Shown here one piece after another: positions 1 to 11,266 of a stretch of DNA of 64,000 bases. The DNA lies in the NCBI RefSeq assembly GCF_028335745.1, contig NZ_CP116477.1, positions 4,337,384 through 4,401,383 of the forward strand, given 5' to 3'. This DNA comes from Pectobacterium sp. A5351 (GTDB taxonomy: Bacteria > Pseudomonadota > Gammaproteobacteria > Enterobacterales > Enterobacteriaceae). The number at the start of each line of letters is the position of its first letter. Positions within the stretch are counted from its first letter, which is position 1. The notes beneath the pieces were generated by a model. The model made no database searches and had not been told where the DNA came from. It saw only the letters and a list, made by a program, of their open reading frames with translations. The position numbers were made by a program, and so were the translations under genes.

Positions 1-401
1 TGCAACAGGCGGTGATTGCGCATTACCCTACAGCGCAAACCGCGGGTATCGAACTGACACTGGATTTACCGGACGCCCCGGTTATCCGGCAAGGCCATCC
101 GCTGTTGCTGACTCTGCTGGTACGTAATCTGCTGGATAACGCCATTCGCTACAGCCATGAAGGCGGGACGGTCAGTCTGGCACTAATGGAACGCGGCTTT
201 AAGGTAGTCGATAACGGACCGGGCATCAGCGAGGAAGCGCTGGCAAGAATCGGCGAGCGCTTTTATCGCCCACCGGGGCAGGAAAAATCTGGCAGTGGTC
301 TAGGGATTTCTATCGTCAATAACATCGCCAGACTGCACCACATGCGGGTTACGTTTACCAACCAGCCCCAAGGCGGGCTGGTTGTGTCGGTGAATTGGTA
401 A
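1..401 (+). CDS. qseC: Sensor histidine kinase, C-terminal part (QseC-like)
   Basis: This is the 3' end of a gene that begins left of the window; the frame is open from base 3. The visible ~133 residues are the ATP-binding (HATPase_c) domain of a two-component sensor kinase: an N box (RNLLDNAIRYS), a G1 box (DNGPGIS), the F-box region (ERFYRPPG) and a G2 box (GSGLGISIV). Kinases of this type sit in the inner membrane and phosphorylate a partner response regulator. The stretch ARIGERFYRPPGQ matches my memory of QseC better than PmrB or PhoQ, but the sensor domain is out of view, so the name is tentative. The gene converges on kup, with a structured repeat between them. Confidence 0.75.
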   Translation, partial: QQAVIAHYPTAQTAGIELTLDLPDAPVIRQGHPLLLTLLVRNLLDNAIRYSHEGGTVSLALMERGFKVVDNGPGISEEALARIGERFYRPPGQEKSGSGLGISIVNNIARLHHMRVTFTNQPQGGLVVSVNW

Positions 402-463
402 GGATGCCCCTCTCTATCGTTACTGCACTGAGGGGGCTTCACCAATCGCAGCAACTCGCTGCT

Positions 464-540
464 TGTTATTAGGGAAACACGGGGATGAGGTTCCCGCAGG
501 GACGCCTCGCCCCATGGTCGACCGTATATCTCGATCTTAT
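464..540 (+). repeat. Structured intergenic repeat, copy 1
   Basis: First of five copies of a dispersed repeat in this window (others near 42.6, 46.4, 47.2 and 54.5 kb). It has the shared TGTTATTAGGG left end also seen in the copy at 46326. Its core hairpin pairs GGGG with CCCC in the outer stem, GAGG with CCTC in the middle and TCCC with GGGA around the loop. It lies between the convergent qseC-like and kup genes. The right part (TATCTCGATCTTA) is a shortened form of the conserved tail. Confidence 0.8.
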
Positions 541-570
541 CCCAACATAGCGCCCTAATCGTGGGAACGC

Positions 571-2439
571 TTAAATCTCGACCTGTATCCCCAGCTCAAT
601 CAGTCTGTTCGGCGGTATTTCAAACTGATCTGCCGCTCGCAGCGCATTTCTGCTGAGCATCATGAATAGCTTACCGCGCAAGCGCAGATACCACGGGCGC
701 TCACCGATAATCAGCGATTCATTGGACATAAAGAAAGAGGTTTCCATCATTTGGCAGGTTAACCCTTCCTGCCAGCAGCGCTGGAAGACCTCTTCCACAT
801 CCGGCGTTTCACGCCAGCCATAGTTGGCAATCACTCGCCAGAACGTCGGCGAAAGCTGTTCAACCGTTACGCGACGCGCATTCAGCACATACGGCGCATC
901 CTCCGTTCGCATGGTTAACAACACCACGCGCTCGTGTAGGATCTTATTGTGCTTAAGATTATGCAGCAGCGCGAACGGGATCACGCGAGTCGCACGCGAG
1001 AAATAGACAGCGGTTCCCGGTACACGCGTCGGCGGCGATTTCTCCAGCGATGCAATCATCGCATCCAGCGAGTTACCATGCTCATGCAGCCGACGCAGCA
1101 GCCTAAAACGCTCGCTTTTCCACGTCGTCATGATAATAAACATCACCATACCCAGCGCCAGCGGCAGCCAGCCGCCGGACAGAATCTTGACCACATTCGC
1201 CAAAAACATCGGTACATCGATAACCAGTAACCCTGCCAGCAATACCCACGCCAGATAGCGATTCCAGAGCCAGTTCTTCACCGCCACCGTACAGAACAGA
1301 ATACTGGTAATCACCATCGTGCCCGTTACCGCAATACCGTAAGCCGCGGCCAGATTGCTCGAATGCTCAAAGCTGACAATCACAATGACGACGGCCATAT
1401 ACAGCATCCAGTTAATCGCGGGGATATAGATCTGACCGGATTCCATATCTGACGTGTGTACGATACGCATCGGCGGCAAGTAGCCCAGTCGCACCGCCTG
1501 ACGAGTCAGGGAGAACACACCGGAAATCACCGCCTGCGAAGCAATGATTGTCGCCAGCGTCGCCAATATCATCAGTGGAATCAGCGCCCAATCTGGCGCC
1601 AGCAGGAAGAAGGGATTCTTGATCGCCTCCGGGTTCTTCAACAGCAGCGCGCCCTGCCCGAAGTAATTTAATACCAGTGACGGCAGCACCACCGTAAACC
1701 AGGCAAGACGAATCGGGAATTTACCGAAGTGCCCCATGTCGGCATACAGCGCTTCAACGCCGGTAATCGCCAGCACCACGGCTCCCAGCGCGAAGAACGA
1801 CACAGCTTTATATTCGACAAAGAAGCGCACGGCGTACATCGGGTTCAACGCCTGCAAGACTTCGGGGTTAGCGATAATGCTGCGCGCGCCCAGCACACCG
1901 AGCGTCAAAAACCAAATCAGCATCACGGGCGCAAACAGCTTGCCGACGCTACCCGTACCGTGTTTCTGAATGATAAACAGTAATGTCAGAACGACTATCG
2001 AGAGCGGGACGATATAGCTGTCCATTGACGGCGCGGCGATTTCCAGCCCTTCCATCGCCGACATCACCGAGATGGCCGGCGTGATGACCACTTCTCCATA
2101 GAAGAAACTGCCACCAATCAACCCCATGATGACCAGCACGGACGTCATGCGATCGGAGGTATTGCGTCCGGCTAGCGACATTAAGGTCAGAATCCCACCT
2201 TCGCCTGCGTTATCGGCACGCATCACATAGGTCAGGTATTTCAGAGAAACAACGAGGACCAACAGCCAAAAGATCAGTGAAAGAAAGCCAAAGACCGAAT
2301 CAGGTTCGACCCCAAAACCAAACTGCCCTGATAAACATTCCCTTAACGTATAAAGAGGGCTGGTTCCTATATCTCCATAAACCACCCCGATGGCCGCCAG
2401 CGTGACAGCTGGAAGCGAACGTTTATGTTCTGAGCTCAT
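571..2439 (-). CDS. kup: Low-affinity potassium transporter Kup
   Basis: Inner-membrane K+/H+ symporter for potassium uptake, of importance at low pH or when Trk and Kdp are inactive. The protein is 622 residues, the length I recall for E. coli Kup. It opens with the family signature [14 protein letters not shown] (about residues 18-31), followed by about twelve hydrophobic segments to about residue 425 and a hydrophilic C-terminal cytoplasmic domain. The gene is monocistronic and divergent from ravA, as in E. coli. I kept the ATG that gives [14 protein letters not shown]. Nothing looks broken. Confidence 0.96.
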   Translation of the reverse strand: MSSEHKRSLPAVTLAAIGVVYGDIGTSPLYTLRECLSGQFGFGVEPDSVFGFLSLIFWLLVLVVSLKYLTYVMRADNAGEGGILTLMSLAGRNTSDRMTSVLVIMGLIGGSFFYGEVVITPAISVMSAMEGLEIAAPSMDSYIVPLSIVVLTLLFIIQKHGTGSVGKLFAPVMLIWFLTLGVLGARSIIANPEVLQALNPMYAVRFFVEYKAVSFFALGAVVLAITGVEALYADMGHFGKFPIRLAWFTVVLPSLVLNYFGQGALLLKNPEAIKNPFFLLAPDWALIPLMILATLATIIASQAVISGVFSLTRQAVRLGYLPPMRIVHTSDMESGQIYIPAINWMLYMAVVIVIVSFEHSSNLAAAYGIAVTGTMVITSILFCTVAVKNWLWNRYLAWVLLAGLLVIDVPMFLANVVKILSGGWLPLALGMVMFIIMTTWKSERFRLLRRLHEHGNSLDAMIASLEKSPPTRVPGTAVYFSRATRVIPFALLHNLKHNKILHERVVLLTMRTEDAPYVLNARRVTVEQLSPTFWRVIANYGWRETPDVEEVFQRCWQEGLTCQMMETSFFMSNESLIIGERPWYLRLRGKLFMMLSRNALRAADQFEIPPNRLIELGIQVEI

Positions 2440-2776
2440 AAACCTATCTTCTGTTATTAATCAGTCCGCGAAGCGCATCGTTCACAGCAACCCGTCCAAG
2501 AGCGCACAGTATGCACAAATCAGGATAAAAACCCATTTTTATTGTGCGGATCGCCTGCTTAAGAAACATCCTGTAAAGGGTGATTTATTGCTTACTCACC
2601 CCGTTAGGGTGTAATAATCCGTAAAAGTATTCTAATAAAAATCTGTGATCTGCCGTTTATTATTACTATTGTCTTCCTGAAAGTAGGGTTTTTCTGAAGT
2701 ACGACGTTCAGCAAAGCAGGAAGTTTAAAAAATAAACGATTTCAGTACATCACATCATGGGAATAACGGATTAATT
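2440..2776. other. Intergenic region between divergent kup and ravA
   Basis: This 337 bp AT-rich gap must hold the promoters of both kup (leftward) and ravA (rightward). I see no RNA gene, repeat copy or convincing ORF. A short inverted repeat (CACCC..GGGTG near 2598-2611) is too weak to name. I cannot assign -10/-35 boxes with confidence. Confidence 0.5.
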
Positions 2777-4276
2777 ATGCGTCAAACTGCGGCATTGGCT
2801 GAAAGAATTTCTCGTCTCAGCCATGCGCTAGAACACGGGCTCTACGAAAGGCAGCACGCCATTCGTCTCTGCCTACTGGCAGCACTAAGCGGAGAAAGCG
2901 TTTTTCTGCTGGGGCCGCCAGGTATAGCCAAAAGTATGATCGCCCGGCGTCTTAAATTCGCTTTTCGTCATGCGAACGCGTTTGAGTACCTGATGACCCG
3001 CTTTTCCACGCCGGAAGAAGTATTTGGCCCCCTTTCCATTCAGGCGCTAAAAGATGAAGGTCGCTACCAGCGTTTGACTGCGGGTTACCTGCCGGAAGCC
3101 GAAATCGTCTTTCTGGATGAAATCTGGAAAGCGGGTCCCGCTATTTTGAATACGCTGCTGACGGCCATTAACGAACGACGTTTCCGCAATGGCAACAGCG
3201 AAGACACCATCCCCATGCGTCTGCTGGTCGCGGCCTCGAATGAACTGCCGGAGGCGGATGGCGGTCTGGAAGCGCTCTACGACCGCATGCTCATCCGTCT
3301 GTGGCTCGATCGTGTCCAGGAAAAACAGAATTTCCGGGCGCTCCTCGTGAACAACAGCAGCGAACGCGACAACCCCGTTACGCCTGCTCTCAGCGTCAGC
3401 GATGAAGAGTACCAACAGTGGCAGAAGGACATTGAGCATATCGCATTGCCAGAGTTCGGTTTCGAGCTGATTTACACGCTGCGTCAGCAGCTCGATGCGC
3501 TGGACCAAGCGCCTTACATTTCCGATCGACGCTGGAAAAAAGCCCTGCGCCTGCTTCAGGCCAGCGCATTTTTCTGCGGACGGGATGCCATTACGCCGGT
3601 TGATATCATTCTGTTGAAAGACTGTCTCTGGCATGACCAAAGCACCTTGACGCTCATAGAGCGCCAGCTTGAGCTATTGATTACCGAACGCGCCTACCAG
3701 CAAAAAAGCCTGCTGTTCCGTCTGCAACAGGTGAATACCAAACGCCAGCAATACCAGCGTGAACAAAGCGAATTGCAGGCATTTTCGGTAGAGAAACAGG
3801 GGCTCTTCCTCGGACGGAAATTCCACTACACACTGCCTGACACTATCACGGCAGACACGTTGGATCTGGTACTGCAACGCCCGCTGATCCTGCACGATAT
3901 TGAGGTCAGCCATCTGATCATTGAGAAAAATGCACTACAAAGCTGGCTGCAAAAAGGCGGAGAAATCCGGGGTAAGCTCAACGGTATTGGCTTTACCCAA
4001 CGCCTCGATCTGATGGTGGACGATCGCCAACATCTAACCGTTCGCGATATCAGTCTGCAAACCTCGATTCTTTCTCTGCCAGAAAAGCGCGACGTTGCGC
4101 TTCCTGCCGAAATTACCGATGAATATGAAAAGCTGAAACTACAGCTACGTGAGCAACGCCGCTTATTCAGCCAGCATCAGCCTTGCTTGTTCGTTCCCAG
4201 CGAGTGGTTGGCCAAGATAGAAGCCAGCCTGCAACAGGTTGCTGAGCAAATCCAGCAATCAGAGCAACAGGACTAA
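2777..4276 (+). CDS. ravA: MoxR-type AAA+ ATPase RavA
   Basis: AAA+ ATPase of the MoxR family that works with ViaA. In E. coli RavA forms hexamers, binds the lysine decarboxylase LdcI and, with ViaA, acts on respiratory complexes and iron-sulfur proteins. The Walker A motif GPPGIAKS is at residues 46-53 and Walker B VFLDE at 111-115, followed by a sensor region with AASNELPE. The ~200 C-terminal residues form the helical discontinuous domain and the LARA-type beta domain. Length is 499 residues, full for the family. The stop lies 5 bp before viaA, so the two are co-transcribed. Confidence 0.95.
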   Translation: MRQTAALAERISRLSHALEHGLYERQHAIRLCLLAALSGESVFLLGPPGIAKSMIARRLKFAFRHANAFEYLMTRFSTPEEVFGPLSIQALKDEGRYQRLTAGYLPEAEIVFLDEIWKAGPAILNTLLTAINERRFRNGNSEDTIPMRLLVAASNELPEADGGLEALYDRMLIRLWLDRVQEKQNFRALLVNNSSERDNPVTPALSVSDEEYQQWQKDIEHIALPEFGFELIYTLRQQLDALDQAPYISDRRWKKALRLLQASAFFCGRDAITPVDIILLKDCLWHDQSTLTLIERQLELLITERAYQQKSLLFRLQQVNTKRQQYQREQSELQAFSVEKQGLFLGRKFHYTLPDTITADTLDLVLQRPLILHDIEVSHLIIEKNALQSWLQKGGEIRGKLNGIGFTQRLDLMVDDRQHLTVRDISLQTSILSLPEKRDVALPAEITDEYEKLKLQLREQRRLFSQHQPCLFVPSEWLAKIEASLQQVAEQIQQSEQQD

Positions 4277-4281
4277 CGCCG

Positions 4282-5760
4282 ATGATCACGCTGGAATCAC
4301 TGGAAATGCTGCTGTCTATCGATGAAAACGAGCTGCTGGACGACCTCGTCGTCACGCTATTAGCGACGCCGCAGCTCGCTTTCTTCTTTGAAAAGTATCC
4401 CAGCCTAAAATCCGCGTTACTCAACGACCTTCCCCATTGGAAAGAAACCTTAAAGCAGCGCCTGCGTACCACCCAGGTACCGCCAGAGCTGGAAAAAGAA
4501 TTTAGCTGCTACCAGCGTTCACAATCGATCGACAACCAGACGTTTCAAACCCGCCTGCCTGCGATTATGGATACGCTGAGCAACGTGGAATCACCGTTTC
4601 TGACACAGGCCTCACAGCTTATGACTTCCCCAGAGCGAACCTTAGGGCAGAAGATCACCAGTGGGCTCCATGCGCTCTTTCTTCAGCGCTGGCGGTTGAG
4701 CCTTACTTTGCAAACCGTTTCACTGCATCAGCAATTGATGGATCAGGAGCGGGAGATCCTGCTGGATGAACTGCAACAGCGCCTGACGCTCAGCGGCAAG
4801 CTCGAACCGATTTTGGCTGAAAATGAAAATGCGGCCGGGCGGCTCTGGGATCTCAGCGCAGCGCAGCGTATTCAAACCGATCCTCGCCCGTTACTGGATT
4901 TCGGTGCTTTTCTGCAACGCCAGCCTGCATTACAAAAACTGGCGGAACGACTGGGACGCAGCCGGGAAACCAAATCCATCCTCACGCAGGATGCGCCACA
5001 GGAAGCCTTCCGGGTAAGCGTACGAGAACCTGCCACCGTACCTGAGCAGGTAAGCGGCGTGCATCAGAGCGATGATATCTTGCGTTTGATGCCGACGGAG
5101 CTGGCCACGCTGGGCATCAGCGAACTGGAATATGAATTCTATCGTCGCCTCTTAGAGCATCGTCTACTGACCTACCGCTTACAGGGCGAGAGCTGGCGCG
5201 AAAAAATCACCGAGCGCCCTGTTGTTCATCAACAGAATGAACAACAGCCGCGTGGCCCGTTTATTGTCTGCGTTGACACGTCAGGCTCCATGGGCGGCTT
5301 TAACGAACGCTGTGCCAAAGCCTTCTGTCTGGCGCTGATGCGCATCGCGCTCGCCGACAACCGCCGCTGCTACGTCATGCTGTTTTCCACGGGCGTGGTG
5401 CAATATGAACTGACTTCCGCGGACGGATTAGAACAGGCGATACGTTTTCTCAGTCAGTCATTCCGTGGCGGCACGGATATGAGCGCCTGTCTGTCGGCGT
5501 TGTTGGATAAGATGGACGATGCGCTCTGGCATGATGCAGACGCGGTGGTGATTTCGGATTTTATCGCCCAGCGCTTGCCGGATGAGGTGGTAAATAAGGT
5601 GAAAAGCCGTCAGACGCAGCTACAGCATCGTTTCCATGCTGTAGCGATGTCCGATCATGGCAAACCCGGTATCATGCACATCTTTGACCATATCTGGCGC
5701 TTTGATACCGGGTTAAAAAGCCGCTTAATGCGTCGCTGGCAGCACGGCAAGGCTTATTAA
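4282..5760 (+). CDS. viaA: VWA-domain protein ViaA, RavA partner
   Basis: Cytoplasmic protein that stimulates RavA ATPase activity and forms the RavA-ViaA chaperone-like system. The N-terminal ~300 residues are a helical, charged region. The C-terminal von Willebrand factor A domain carries the metal-ion adhesion motif DTSGSMG at residues 332-338 and the later conserved FRGGTDM and VVISDF segments. Length (492 residues) is normal. It follows ravA by 5 bp, and its stop codon overlaps the end of the convergent asnA gene by 4 bp. Confidence 0.95.
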   Translation: MITLESLEMLLSIDENELLDDLVVTLLATPQLAFFFEKYPSLKSALLNDLPHWKETLKQRLRTTQVPPELEKEFSCYQRSQSIDNQTFQTRLPAIMDTLSNVESPFLTQASQLMTSPERTLGQKITSGLHALFLQRWRLSLTLQTVSLHQQLMDQEREILLDELQQRLTLSGKLEPILAENENAAGRLWDLSAAQRIQTDPRPLLDFGAFLQRQPALQKLAERLGRSRETKSILTQDAPQEAFRVSVREPATVPEQVSGVHQSDDILRLMPTELATLGISELEYEFYRRLLEHRLLTYRLQGESWREKITERPVVHQQNEQQPRGPFIVCVDTSGSMGGFNERCAKAFCLALMRIALADNRRCYVMLFSTGVVQYELTSADGLEQAIRFLSQSFRGGTDMSACLSALLDKMDDALWHDADAVVISDFIAQRLPDEVVNKVKSRQTQLQHRFHAVAMSDHGKPGIMHIFDHIWRFDTGLKSRLMRRWQHGKAY

Positions 5761-6749
5761 AGCAGGCCGGAAACCGACTCACGCAGCGGCTGTGGCCAAA
5801 CGCCACACTGAACCTGACCAATGTGCGACAATTGCAGCAGCAGCATGACCAGGCGAGACTGACCGATTCCCCCGCCGATCGTTTGCGGCATTTCGCCGCG
5901 TAGCAGCGCCTGATGCCATTCCAGCTTCAGTCGTTCTTCATCCTGCGTCAGTGCCAGTTGGCGAGTGAGAGCCTCTGCATCCACACGAATACCCATAGAT
6001 GAAATTTCAAACGCATCGTTCAGAACCGGGTTCCATACGACGATATCGCCGTTCAGACCCGCCAGTTCCTGCTCGCCTGGTGTCGTCCAGTCATCATAAT
6101 CAGGCGCACGCACATCGTGAGAGTGCCCACTGGACAGCTTGCCGCCAATTCCTATCAGAAAAACGGCCCCCAGTTCTTTCGCAATGGCTCGCTCACGCCC
6201 TTTGGCATCCAGATCGGGATAGCGCTTCAGCAACGTTTCGGTATGCACAAAATGAATTTGTTCCGGCAGGAAAGGCTGAATGCCAAACGCCTGATGTACA
6301 GCAGCCTCTGTCGCTTTGATCCCCTGATAAATACGCGTAACTGTCGATTTCAGGTACTCTGCATGACGCTCGCCGTCTCCCATCACGCACTCCCAGTCCC
6401 ACTGATCGACATAAACCGAGTGGATCGGGCTCAAACGATCTTCGTCCGGGCGCAGCGCCTTCATATGGGTATAAATGCCTTCCCCGCTGCTAAAATCATA
6501 CGCGCCCAGCGTTTTACGTTTCCATTTCGCCAGTGAGTGCACCACTTCAAAGGTGGCATCTGGCAGGGCTTTCACCTTAACCTGTACCGCTTTTTCCGTA
6601 CCGGACAAGTTATCCTGCGTACCATCACCGATACGGCTAAGAATCGGTGCCTGGACTTCAATCAATCCCAGAAGCTGCTCCAGTTGGCTGGAGAAGAAAG
6701 ATTTAACGAAGCTGATTTGCTGCTGTTTTTCGATGTACTGCTTTTTCAT
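5757..6749 (-). CDS. asnA: Asparagine synthetase A (ammonia-dependent)
   Basis: Makes asparagine from aspartate, ammonia and ATP in the cytoplasm. The protein is 330 residues, full length for AsnA, a relative of class II aminoacyl-tRNA synthetases. Recognisable blocks are the N-terminal [19 protein letters not shown], the central [14 protein letters not shown] and the C-terminal [18 protein letters not shown]-binding motif 3. It is divergent from asnC, whose product activates asnA when asparagine is scarce in E. coli. It is convergent with viaA, with a 4 bp overlap. Confidence 0.97.
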   Translation of the reverse strand: MKKQYIEKQQQISFVKSFFSSQLEQLLGLIEVQAPILSRIGDGTQDNLSGTEKAVQVKVKALPDATFEVVHSLAKWKRKTLGAYDFSSGEGIYTHMKALRPDEDRLSPIHSVYVDQWDWECVMGDGERHAEYLKSTVTRIYQGIKATEAAVHQAFGIQPFLPEQIHFVHTETLLKRYPDLDAKGRERAIAKELGAVFLIGIGGKLSSGHSHDVRAPDYDDWTTPGEQELAGLNGDIVVWNPVLNDAFEISSMGIRVDAEALTRQLALTQDEERLKLEWHQALLRGEMPQTIGGGIGQSRLVMLLLQLSHIGQVQCGVWPQPLRESVSGLL

Positions 6750-6901
6750 TGCCGCGTCTCTTATTCATCGTATTTAGTTATTCATTAAGCAATAAAAACC
6801 GCTAGCCATTCAATAATCTTATGAATAAATTGCTCTTGTGCTTTTAATCCGTCATTTTATCGCGGTATAAAATCATTATTCGCTAAAATAGGAGGCTCAA
6901 A

Positions 6902-7363
6902 GTGGCAGAAATTTATCAGATCGATAATCTCGATCGCGGCATTCTTTCCGCCTTAATGGAAAATGCGCGCACCCCCTATGCCGAACTGGCAAAACAGTTT
7001 TCTGTCAGTCCGGGAACCATCCACGTTCGGGTGGAGAAAATGAAACAGGCGGGCATCATTGTCGGCACGCGTCTGGACGTGAACCCGAAACAGCTGGGCT
7101 ATGACGTGTGCTGCTTTATCGGCATCATTCTGAAAAGCGCCAAAGATTATCCTTCGGCGCTGGAGAAGCTGAACAATCTGGAAGAAGTGGTCGAAGCCTA
7201 TTACACAACCGGGCATTACAGCATCTTTATTAAGGTCATGTGCCGCTCGATAGAAGCGCTGCAACATGTACTTATCAACAAGATCCAAACAATTGATGAA
7301 ATTCAGTCCACGGAAACACTCATCTCCCTGCAAAACCCCATCATGCGGACGATCACGCCGTAA
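6902..7363 (+). CDS. asnC: Lrp/AsnC-family regulator AsnC
   Basis: Asparagine-responsive transcription factor. The first ~60 residues form the winged helix-turn-helix (ILSALMENARTPYAELAKQF and SPGTIHVRVEKMKQAG), followed by the RAM ligand-binding domain with TGHYSIFIKV. Length is 153 residues, as in E. coli. The start is a GTG at 6902 with a strong AGGAGG site ending 7 bp upstream. It is divergent from asnA, its main target, and sits next to mioC. Confidence 0.96.
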   Translation: MAEIYQIDNLDRGILSALMENARTPYAELAKQFSVSPGTIHVRVEKMKQAGIIVGTRLDVNPKQLGYDVCCFIGIILKSAKDYPSALEKLNNLEEVVEAYYTTGHYSIFIKVMCRSIEALQHVLINKIQTIDEIQSTETLISLQNPIMRTITP

Positions 7364-7384
7364 TGCTTTTTTCCTATACCCATA

Positions 7385-7393
7385 TTATCCACA
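7385..7393 (+). promoter_or_regulatory. DnaA box upstream of mioC
   Basis: A perfect consensus DnaA box TTATCCACA lies 60 bp before the mioC start. In E. coli the mioC promoter has a DnaA box at a similar place and is repressed by DnaA, which limits transcription into oriC before initiation. The box is seen; the regulation is inferred from E. coli. Confidence 0.8.
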
Positions 7394-7452
7394 GGTAGAT
7401 CCCAGCCAGATCACAGCGTACAATGTCCCGTCTTTTATCGGATGGGATCGCT

Positions 7453-7896
7453 ATGGCAGACATTACCTTGATCAGTGGCAGTACCCTTGGCAGCGCCGAA
7501 TACGTCGCAGAGCATTTGGCTGAACTGCTGGAGAAGGATGATTTTTCCACTGAACTTCTGCACGGTCCTGGGCTTGATGCACTGCCTGAAAGCGGTGTAT
7601 GGCTGGTGGTAACGTCCACCCACGGCGCAGGGGAGTTTCCTGATAACCTGAAAGCGCTGTTTGATCAGTTAGAACAGCAGAAGCCCGATCTTTCTCAGGT
7701 GAGCTTCGGTGCGATAGGGATCGGTAGCAGAGAGTACGATACGTTCTGTGGCGCGATCCAAACAGCGGATCGTGTGCTAACCCAGTTAGGGGCGAAAAGG
7801 ATCGGTGAAATCCTTGAGATCGACATCACCCAGCATCAGATTCCTGAAGATCCGGCTGAAGAATGGCTAGGATCGTGGGTTGATTTACTCAAATAA
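7453..7896 (+). CDS. mioC: Flavodoxin-like protein MioC
   Basis: Short-chain flavodoxin that binds FMN; in E. coli it was linked to biotin synthase electron supply. The N-terminal FMN phosphate loop is SGSTLGSAEYVAE, followed by the flavodoxin blocks STHGAGEFPDN and GIGSREYDTFCGA. I chose the ATG at 7453, giving 147 residues starting MADITLIS, because homologues start there; an upstream in-frame ATG at 7423 would add ten unrelated residues. Transcription of mioC runs straight into oriC. Confidence 0.94.
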   Translation: MADITLISGSTLGSAEYVAEHLAELLEKDDFSTELLHGPGLDALPESGVWLVVTSTHGAGEFPDNLKALFDQLEQQKPDLSQVSFGAIGIGSREYDTFCGAIQTADRVLTQLGAKRIGEILEIDITQHQIPEDPAEEWLGSWVDLLK

Positions 7897-7918
7897 GATG
7901 AAATATTCGGCAGTTGAA

Positions 7919-8183
7919 TGTGGATAACTATGCTTAATTCAGGTGTAAAAGCCGTAGTTATCCCAATAACAACCCAAGTATGTTTTTTGTCCTGTGCATA
8001 AACCCGCATTAAGATCCCAGCTTATACTGGCTAGGATCACCGATCATTCACAGGTAAGGATCAACGCCATTCTGTTGATCTTTAATATGAATAATCACTT
8101 ATCCACATAACATGACGATCCTAATAAGAGATCTAATAAAGAGATCTTTAAATAAAAAGATCTTTCTTTAATTAACGAGGATC
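7919..8183. other. oriC: Chromosomal replication origin oriC
   Basis: The gap between mioC and mnmG has the architecture of enterobacterial oriC, reading from mnmG toward mioC as in E. coli. The AT-rich unwinding region with GATCT-containing 13-mer-like repeats is at about 8117-8178. A consensus DnaA box (R1 equivalent, TTATCCACA) is at 8099-8107. An R2-like box (TTATGCACA on the minus strand) is at 7993-8001, an R3-like site (TTATCCCAA) at 7958-7966 and a consensus R4-like box (minus strand) at 7919-7927. Ten GATC Dam sites fall between 8013 and 8183, the sites through which SeqA sequesters the origin. IHF and Fis sites are expected but I cannot place them by eye. Confidence 0.95.
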
Positions 8184-8286
8184 CAACGGACTTGGTCGTT
8201 GGCTCAAAGTTGAGTAGAATCCCCATCCCAGGGCAAATAACAATCGTTCGCCACTCATCATTCGCAATAGTGCGAGGAGCAGTACC

Positions 8287-10176
8287 ATGTTTTATCCAGA
8301 TCCATTTGACGTCATCGTCATCGGTGGCGGTCATGCGGGAACAGAAGCAGCGATGGCTTCTGCCCGAATGGGCCAACAGACGCTTTTACTCACACACAAT
8401 ATTGATACGCTGGGACAAATGTCTTGTAACCCAGCGATTGGCGGTATTGGAAAAGGCCATCTGGTTAAAGAGATCGATGCCATGGGAGGGTTGATGGCGC
8501 GTGCCGTCGATCAGGCAGGTATACAGTTTAGGATACTAAACAGCAGTAAAGGCCCCGCGGTCAGAGCAACACGTGCACAAGCGGATCGCGTGCTCTATCG
8601 TCAGGCTGTTCGCACCGCGCTGGAGAATCAGCCAAACCTGATGATCTTCCAGCAGGCTGTTGATGATCTGATTGTGGAAAACGATCGTGTCGTCGGTGCA
8701 GTTACCCAAATGGGACTAAAATTTCGTGCGAAAGCCGTGGTATTAACGGTAGGCACTTTCCTCGACGGCAAAATTCACATTGGGCTGGATAACTACAGCG
8801 GTGGACGCGCAGGCGATCCGCCTTCCATTCCACTCGCGCGTCGCCTGCGTGAACTGCCTCTGCGCGTCAACCGCCTGAAGACCGGTACTCCGCCACGTAT
8901 TGATGCAAGAACTATCGATTTTAGCGTGTTGGCTCAACAACACGGTGATAACCCGATGCCGGTTTTCTCATTCTTGGGTAATGCGAACCAGCATCCAGCG
9001 CAAATGCCGTGCTATATCACGCATACCAACGAGAAAACTCATGATGTGATCCGTAATAATCTGGATCGTAGCCCGATGTATGCCGGAATCATCGAAGGGA
9101 TCGGCCCACGCTATTGTCCATCGATCGAAGACAAGGTCATGCGCTTTGCCGATCGAAATACGCATCAGATCTTTCTTGAGCCTGAAGGACTGACCAGCAA
9201 CGAAATTTATCCTAACGGGATCTCAACCAGTTTGCCGTTTGACGTCCAGTGGCAGATTGTTCGCTCAATGGCAGGGATGGAAAATGCCTGCATCGTTCGT
9301 CCTGGTTATGCGATTGAGTACGATTTCTTCGATCCTCGCGATCTGAAACCTACGCTGGAAAACAAATTTATTCATGGTTTGTTCTTTGCCGGACAGATCA
9401 ACGGGACAACAGGTTATGAAGAAGCCGCAGCACAGGGCATGCTGGCAGGTCTGAATGCAGCTCGATTGGCTGCCGATAAGGAAGGTTGGTCACCGCGTCG
9501 CGATCAAGCCTATCTTGGCGTGCTGGTTGACGATCTCTGTACACTGGGTACGAAAGAACCCTACCGTATGTTTACGTCACGTGCTGAATATCGCCTGATG
9601 CTGCGCGAAGATAACGCCGATCTGCGTTTGACTGAAATCGGCCGTGAACTGGGGATGGTTGACAATCATCGCTGGGCACGTTTCAACGAGAAGCTCGAAA
9701 GCATTGAAAAAGAGCGTCAGCGCCTGCGCGATATTCACGTGCATCCGCAATCTGAGCAGTTAGATCAAATTAACTCACTGCTGAAAACGCCGTTGTCACG
9801 TGAAGCGAATGGTGAAGAGCTGCTACGCCGGCCGGAAGTCGATTACGTTCAGCTTACTACGCTGCCGCTGTTCGCTCCGGGATTGACCGATGAGCAGGCA
9901 GCTGAACAGGTTGAAATTCAGGTTAAATACGAAGGGTATATTGCCCGTCAGCAGGATGAAATTGAGAAACAACTGCGTAATGAAAATACGCTGCTACCTG
10001 CCGATATGGATTACAAGCAGGTTAGCGGGTTGTCTAATGAAGTTATCGCCAAGCTGAACGATCACAAGCCTTCATCTATCGGCCAAGCCTCACGGATCTC
10101 CGGCATTACGCCTGCGGCGATCTCCATTCTGCTGATTTGGCTTAAAAAACAGGGTCTACTGCGCCGCAGCGCCTGA
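8287..10176 (+). CDS. mnmG: tRNA uridine-34 modification enzyme MnmG (GidA)
   Basis: FAD-dependent subunit of the MnmE-MnmG complex that builds the carboxymethylaminomethyl group on wobble uridine 34 of several tRNAs. The N-terminal dinucleotide fold [12 protein letters not shown] starts at about residue 11. The catalytic-region stretch [18 protein letters not shown] and the [19 protein letters not shown] block are intact. Length is 629 residues, as in E. coli. The start has a good GAGGAG site. Its partner mnmE lies at the other end of this window. mnmG transcription moves away from oriC. Confidence 0.97.
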   Translation: MFYPDPFDVIVIGGGHAGTEAAMASARMGQQTLLLTHNIDTLGQMSCNPAIGGIGKGHLVKEIDAMGGLMARAVDQAGIQFRILNSSKGPAVRATRAQADRVLYRQAVRTALENQPNLMIFQQAVDDLIVENDRVVGAVTQMGLKFRAKAVVLTVGTFLDGKIHIGLDNYSGGRAGDPPSIPLARRLRELPLRVNRLKTGTPPRIDARTIDFSVLAQQHGDNPMPVFSFLGNANQHPAQMPCYITHTNEKTHDVIRNNLDRSPMYAGIIEGIGPRYCPSIEDKVMRFADRNTHQIFLEPEGLTSNEIYPNGISTSLPFDVQWQIVRSMAGMENACIVRPGYAIEYDFFDPRDLKPTLENKFIHGLFFAGQINGTTGYEEAAAQGMLAGLNAARLAADKEGWSPRRDQAYLGVLVDDLCTLGTKEPYRMFTSRAEYRLMLREDNADLRLTEIGRELGMVDNHRWARFNEKLESIEKERQRLRDIHVHPQSEQLDQINSLLKTPLSREANGEELLRRPEVDYVQLTTLPLFAPGLTDEQAAEQVEIQVKYEGYIARQQDEIEKQLRNENTLLPADMDYKQVSGLSNEVIAKLNDHKPSSIGQASRISGITPAAISILLIWLKKQGLLRRSA

Positions 10177-10195
10177 TTTACGGTAAACTTATCCC

Positions 10196-10228
10196 CTAAA
10201 TAGCCGGTTATCCGGCTATTTTTATTAT
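10196..10228 (+). terminator. Hairpin between mnmG and rsmG
   Basis: AATAGCCGG / CCGGCTATT pair around a short loop and are followed by TTTATTATTA. The shape is that of a rho-independent terminator or attenuator that would lower rsmG expression relative to mnmG. Confidence 0.7.
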
Positions 10229-10258
10229 TAACCTCATATTTCTCATCGGGATCTTATT

Positions 10259-10879
10259 GTGCGTAACACACTCGATAATCTGCTCAATGCGGCTGGTATT
10301 GTGATTTCAGATAAGCAAAAAAATCTTCTGATACAGTATGTTGATATGCTGAATAAGTGGAATAAGGCCTATAACCTGACGTCTGTACGCGATCCACAGC
10401 AAATGCTTATCCGACACATCATGGACAGCATCGTGGTTGAGCCGCATTTACACGGACAGCGTTTTATCGATGTGGGAACGGGGCCTGGATTGCCAGGAAT
10501 TCCATTGGCGATCGTTCGCCCTGAGTCGCATTTTACCTTGCTGGATAGCCTGGGTAAGCGCGTACGTTTCCTGCGTCAGGTACAGCATGAACTACAGCTT
10601 GAAAATATTACGCCAGTGCAGAGTCGCGTTGAGGAATTTCCGGCAGAACCGCCTTTTGATGGCGTAATCAGCCGGGCATTTGCTTCTTTGCAGGACATGA
10701 TTAGCTGGTGTAGTCATCTTCCGGCCAGACCAACAGGGCGGTTTTATGCGCTAAAAGGCGTACTTCCAGAGAATGAATTGTCATCCTTGCCACAAGGTGT
10801 CCTATTGGATCAGGTTGTTCGCTTATCGGTTCCCGAACTGGAAGGTGAGCGCCATTTGGTCGTGCTTAAACCAAACTAA
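10259..10879 (+). CDS. rsmG: 16S rRNA (guanine-527-N7) methyltransferase RsmG (GidB)
   Basis: Methylates N7 of G527 in 16S rRNA using S-adenosylmethionine; loss of the enzyme gives low-level streptomycin resistance in several bacteria. The SAM-binding loop is [12 protein letters not shown], preceded by the conserved [14 protein letters not shown] and followed by the acidic-loop strand [10 protein letters not shown]. Length is 206 residues. The start is a GTG at 10259. It follows mnmG by 82 bp with a hairpin between them. Confidence 0.95.
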   Translation: MRNTLDNLLNAAGIVISDKQKNLLIQYVDMLNKWNKAYNLTSVRDPQQMLIRHIMDSIVVEPHLHGQRFIDVGTGPGLPGIPLAIVRPESHFTLLDSLGKRVRFLRQVQHELQLENITPVQSRVEEFPAEPPFDGVISRAFASLQDMISWCSHLPARPTGRFYALKGVLPENELSSLPQGVLLDQVVRLSVPELEGERHLVVLKPN

Positions 10880-11250
10880 TTTTGTTTTTTATCAAAAAAA
10901 TTATAACTAAATATTGCGTGTGACGTTGCCACCTCGTTTATCGGTGGCAGCGTTCCAGAATGCATCACGATCACTGAAATTTTACATCTTCGTTTTTTCG
11001 GCGTCGTCCTTTTGCTTTCGCACTGAATAATAACGAACGAAAATAAATCATCGGCATCAAAATGGTGTTATTTTTGTGTTAATTGAGTAAAAAAACGATA
11101 TCAATAATGTCAATAGGCAGTTGAAAGGTTTTTTGTTGTGCTTTTCGAATGGTGGTTGTTTTAAATTATTGAAAATTAATAAAATAAATGATTTTTTTTG
11201 CTGGGGGCAAAAAAAATACGTTCTGTTATAAATAGTCGTAAAATCTTTTG

Positions 11251-11266
11251 TGTGAGTCGCATCACA
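11251..11266 (+). promoter_or_regulatory. CRP-type palindrome upstream of the atp operon
   Basis: TGTGAGTCGCATCACA has the perfect TGTGA-N6-TCACA core of a cAMP-CRP (or FNR/CRP-superfamily) operator. It lies about 170 bp upstream of the proposed main atp promoter, so it would act on a second, upstream promoter, with a possible AT-rich -10 near 11286-11293, or at a distance. The palindrome is seen; its function is inferred. Confidence 0.55.
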
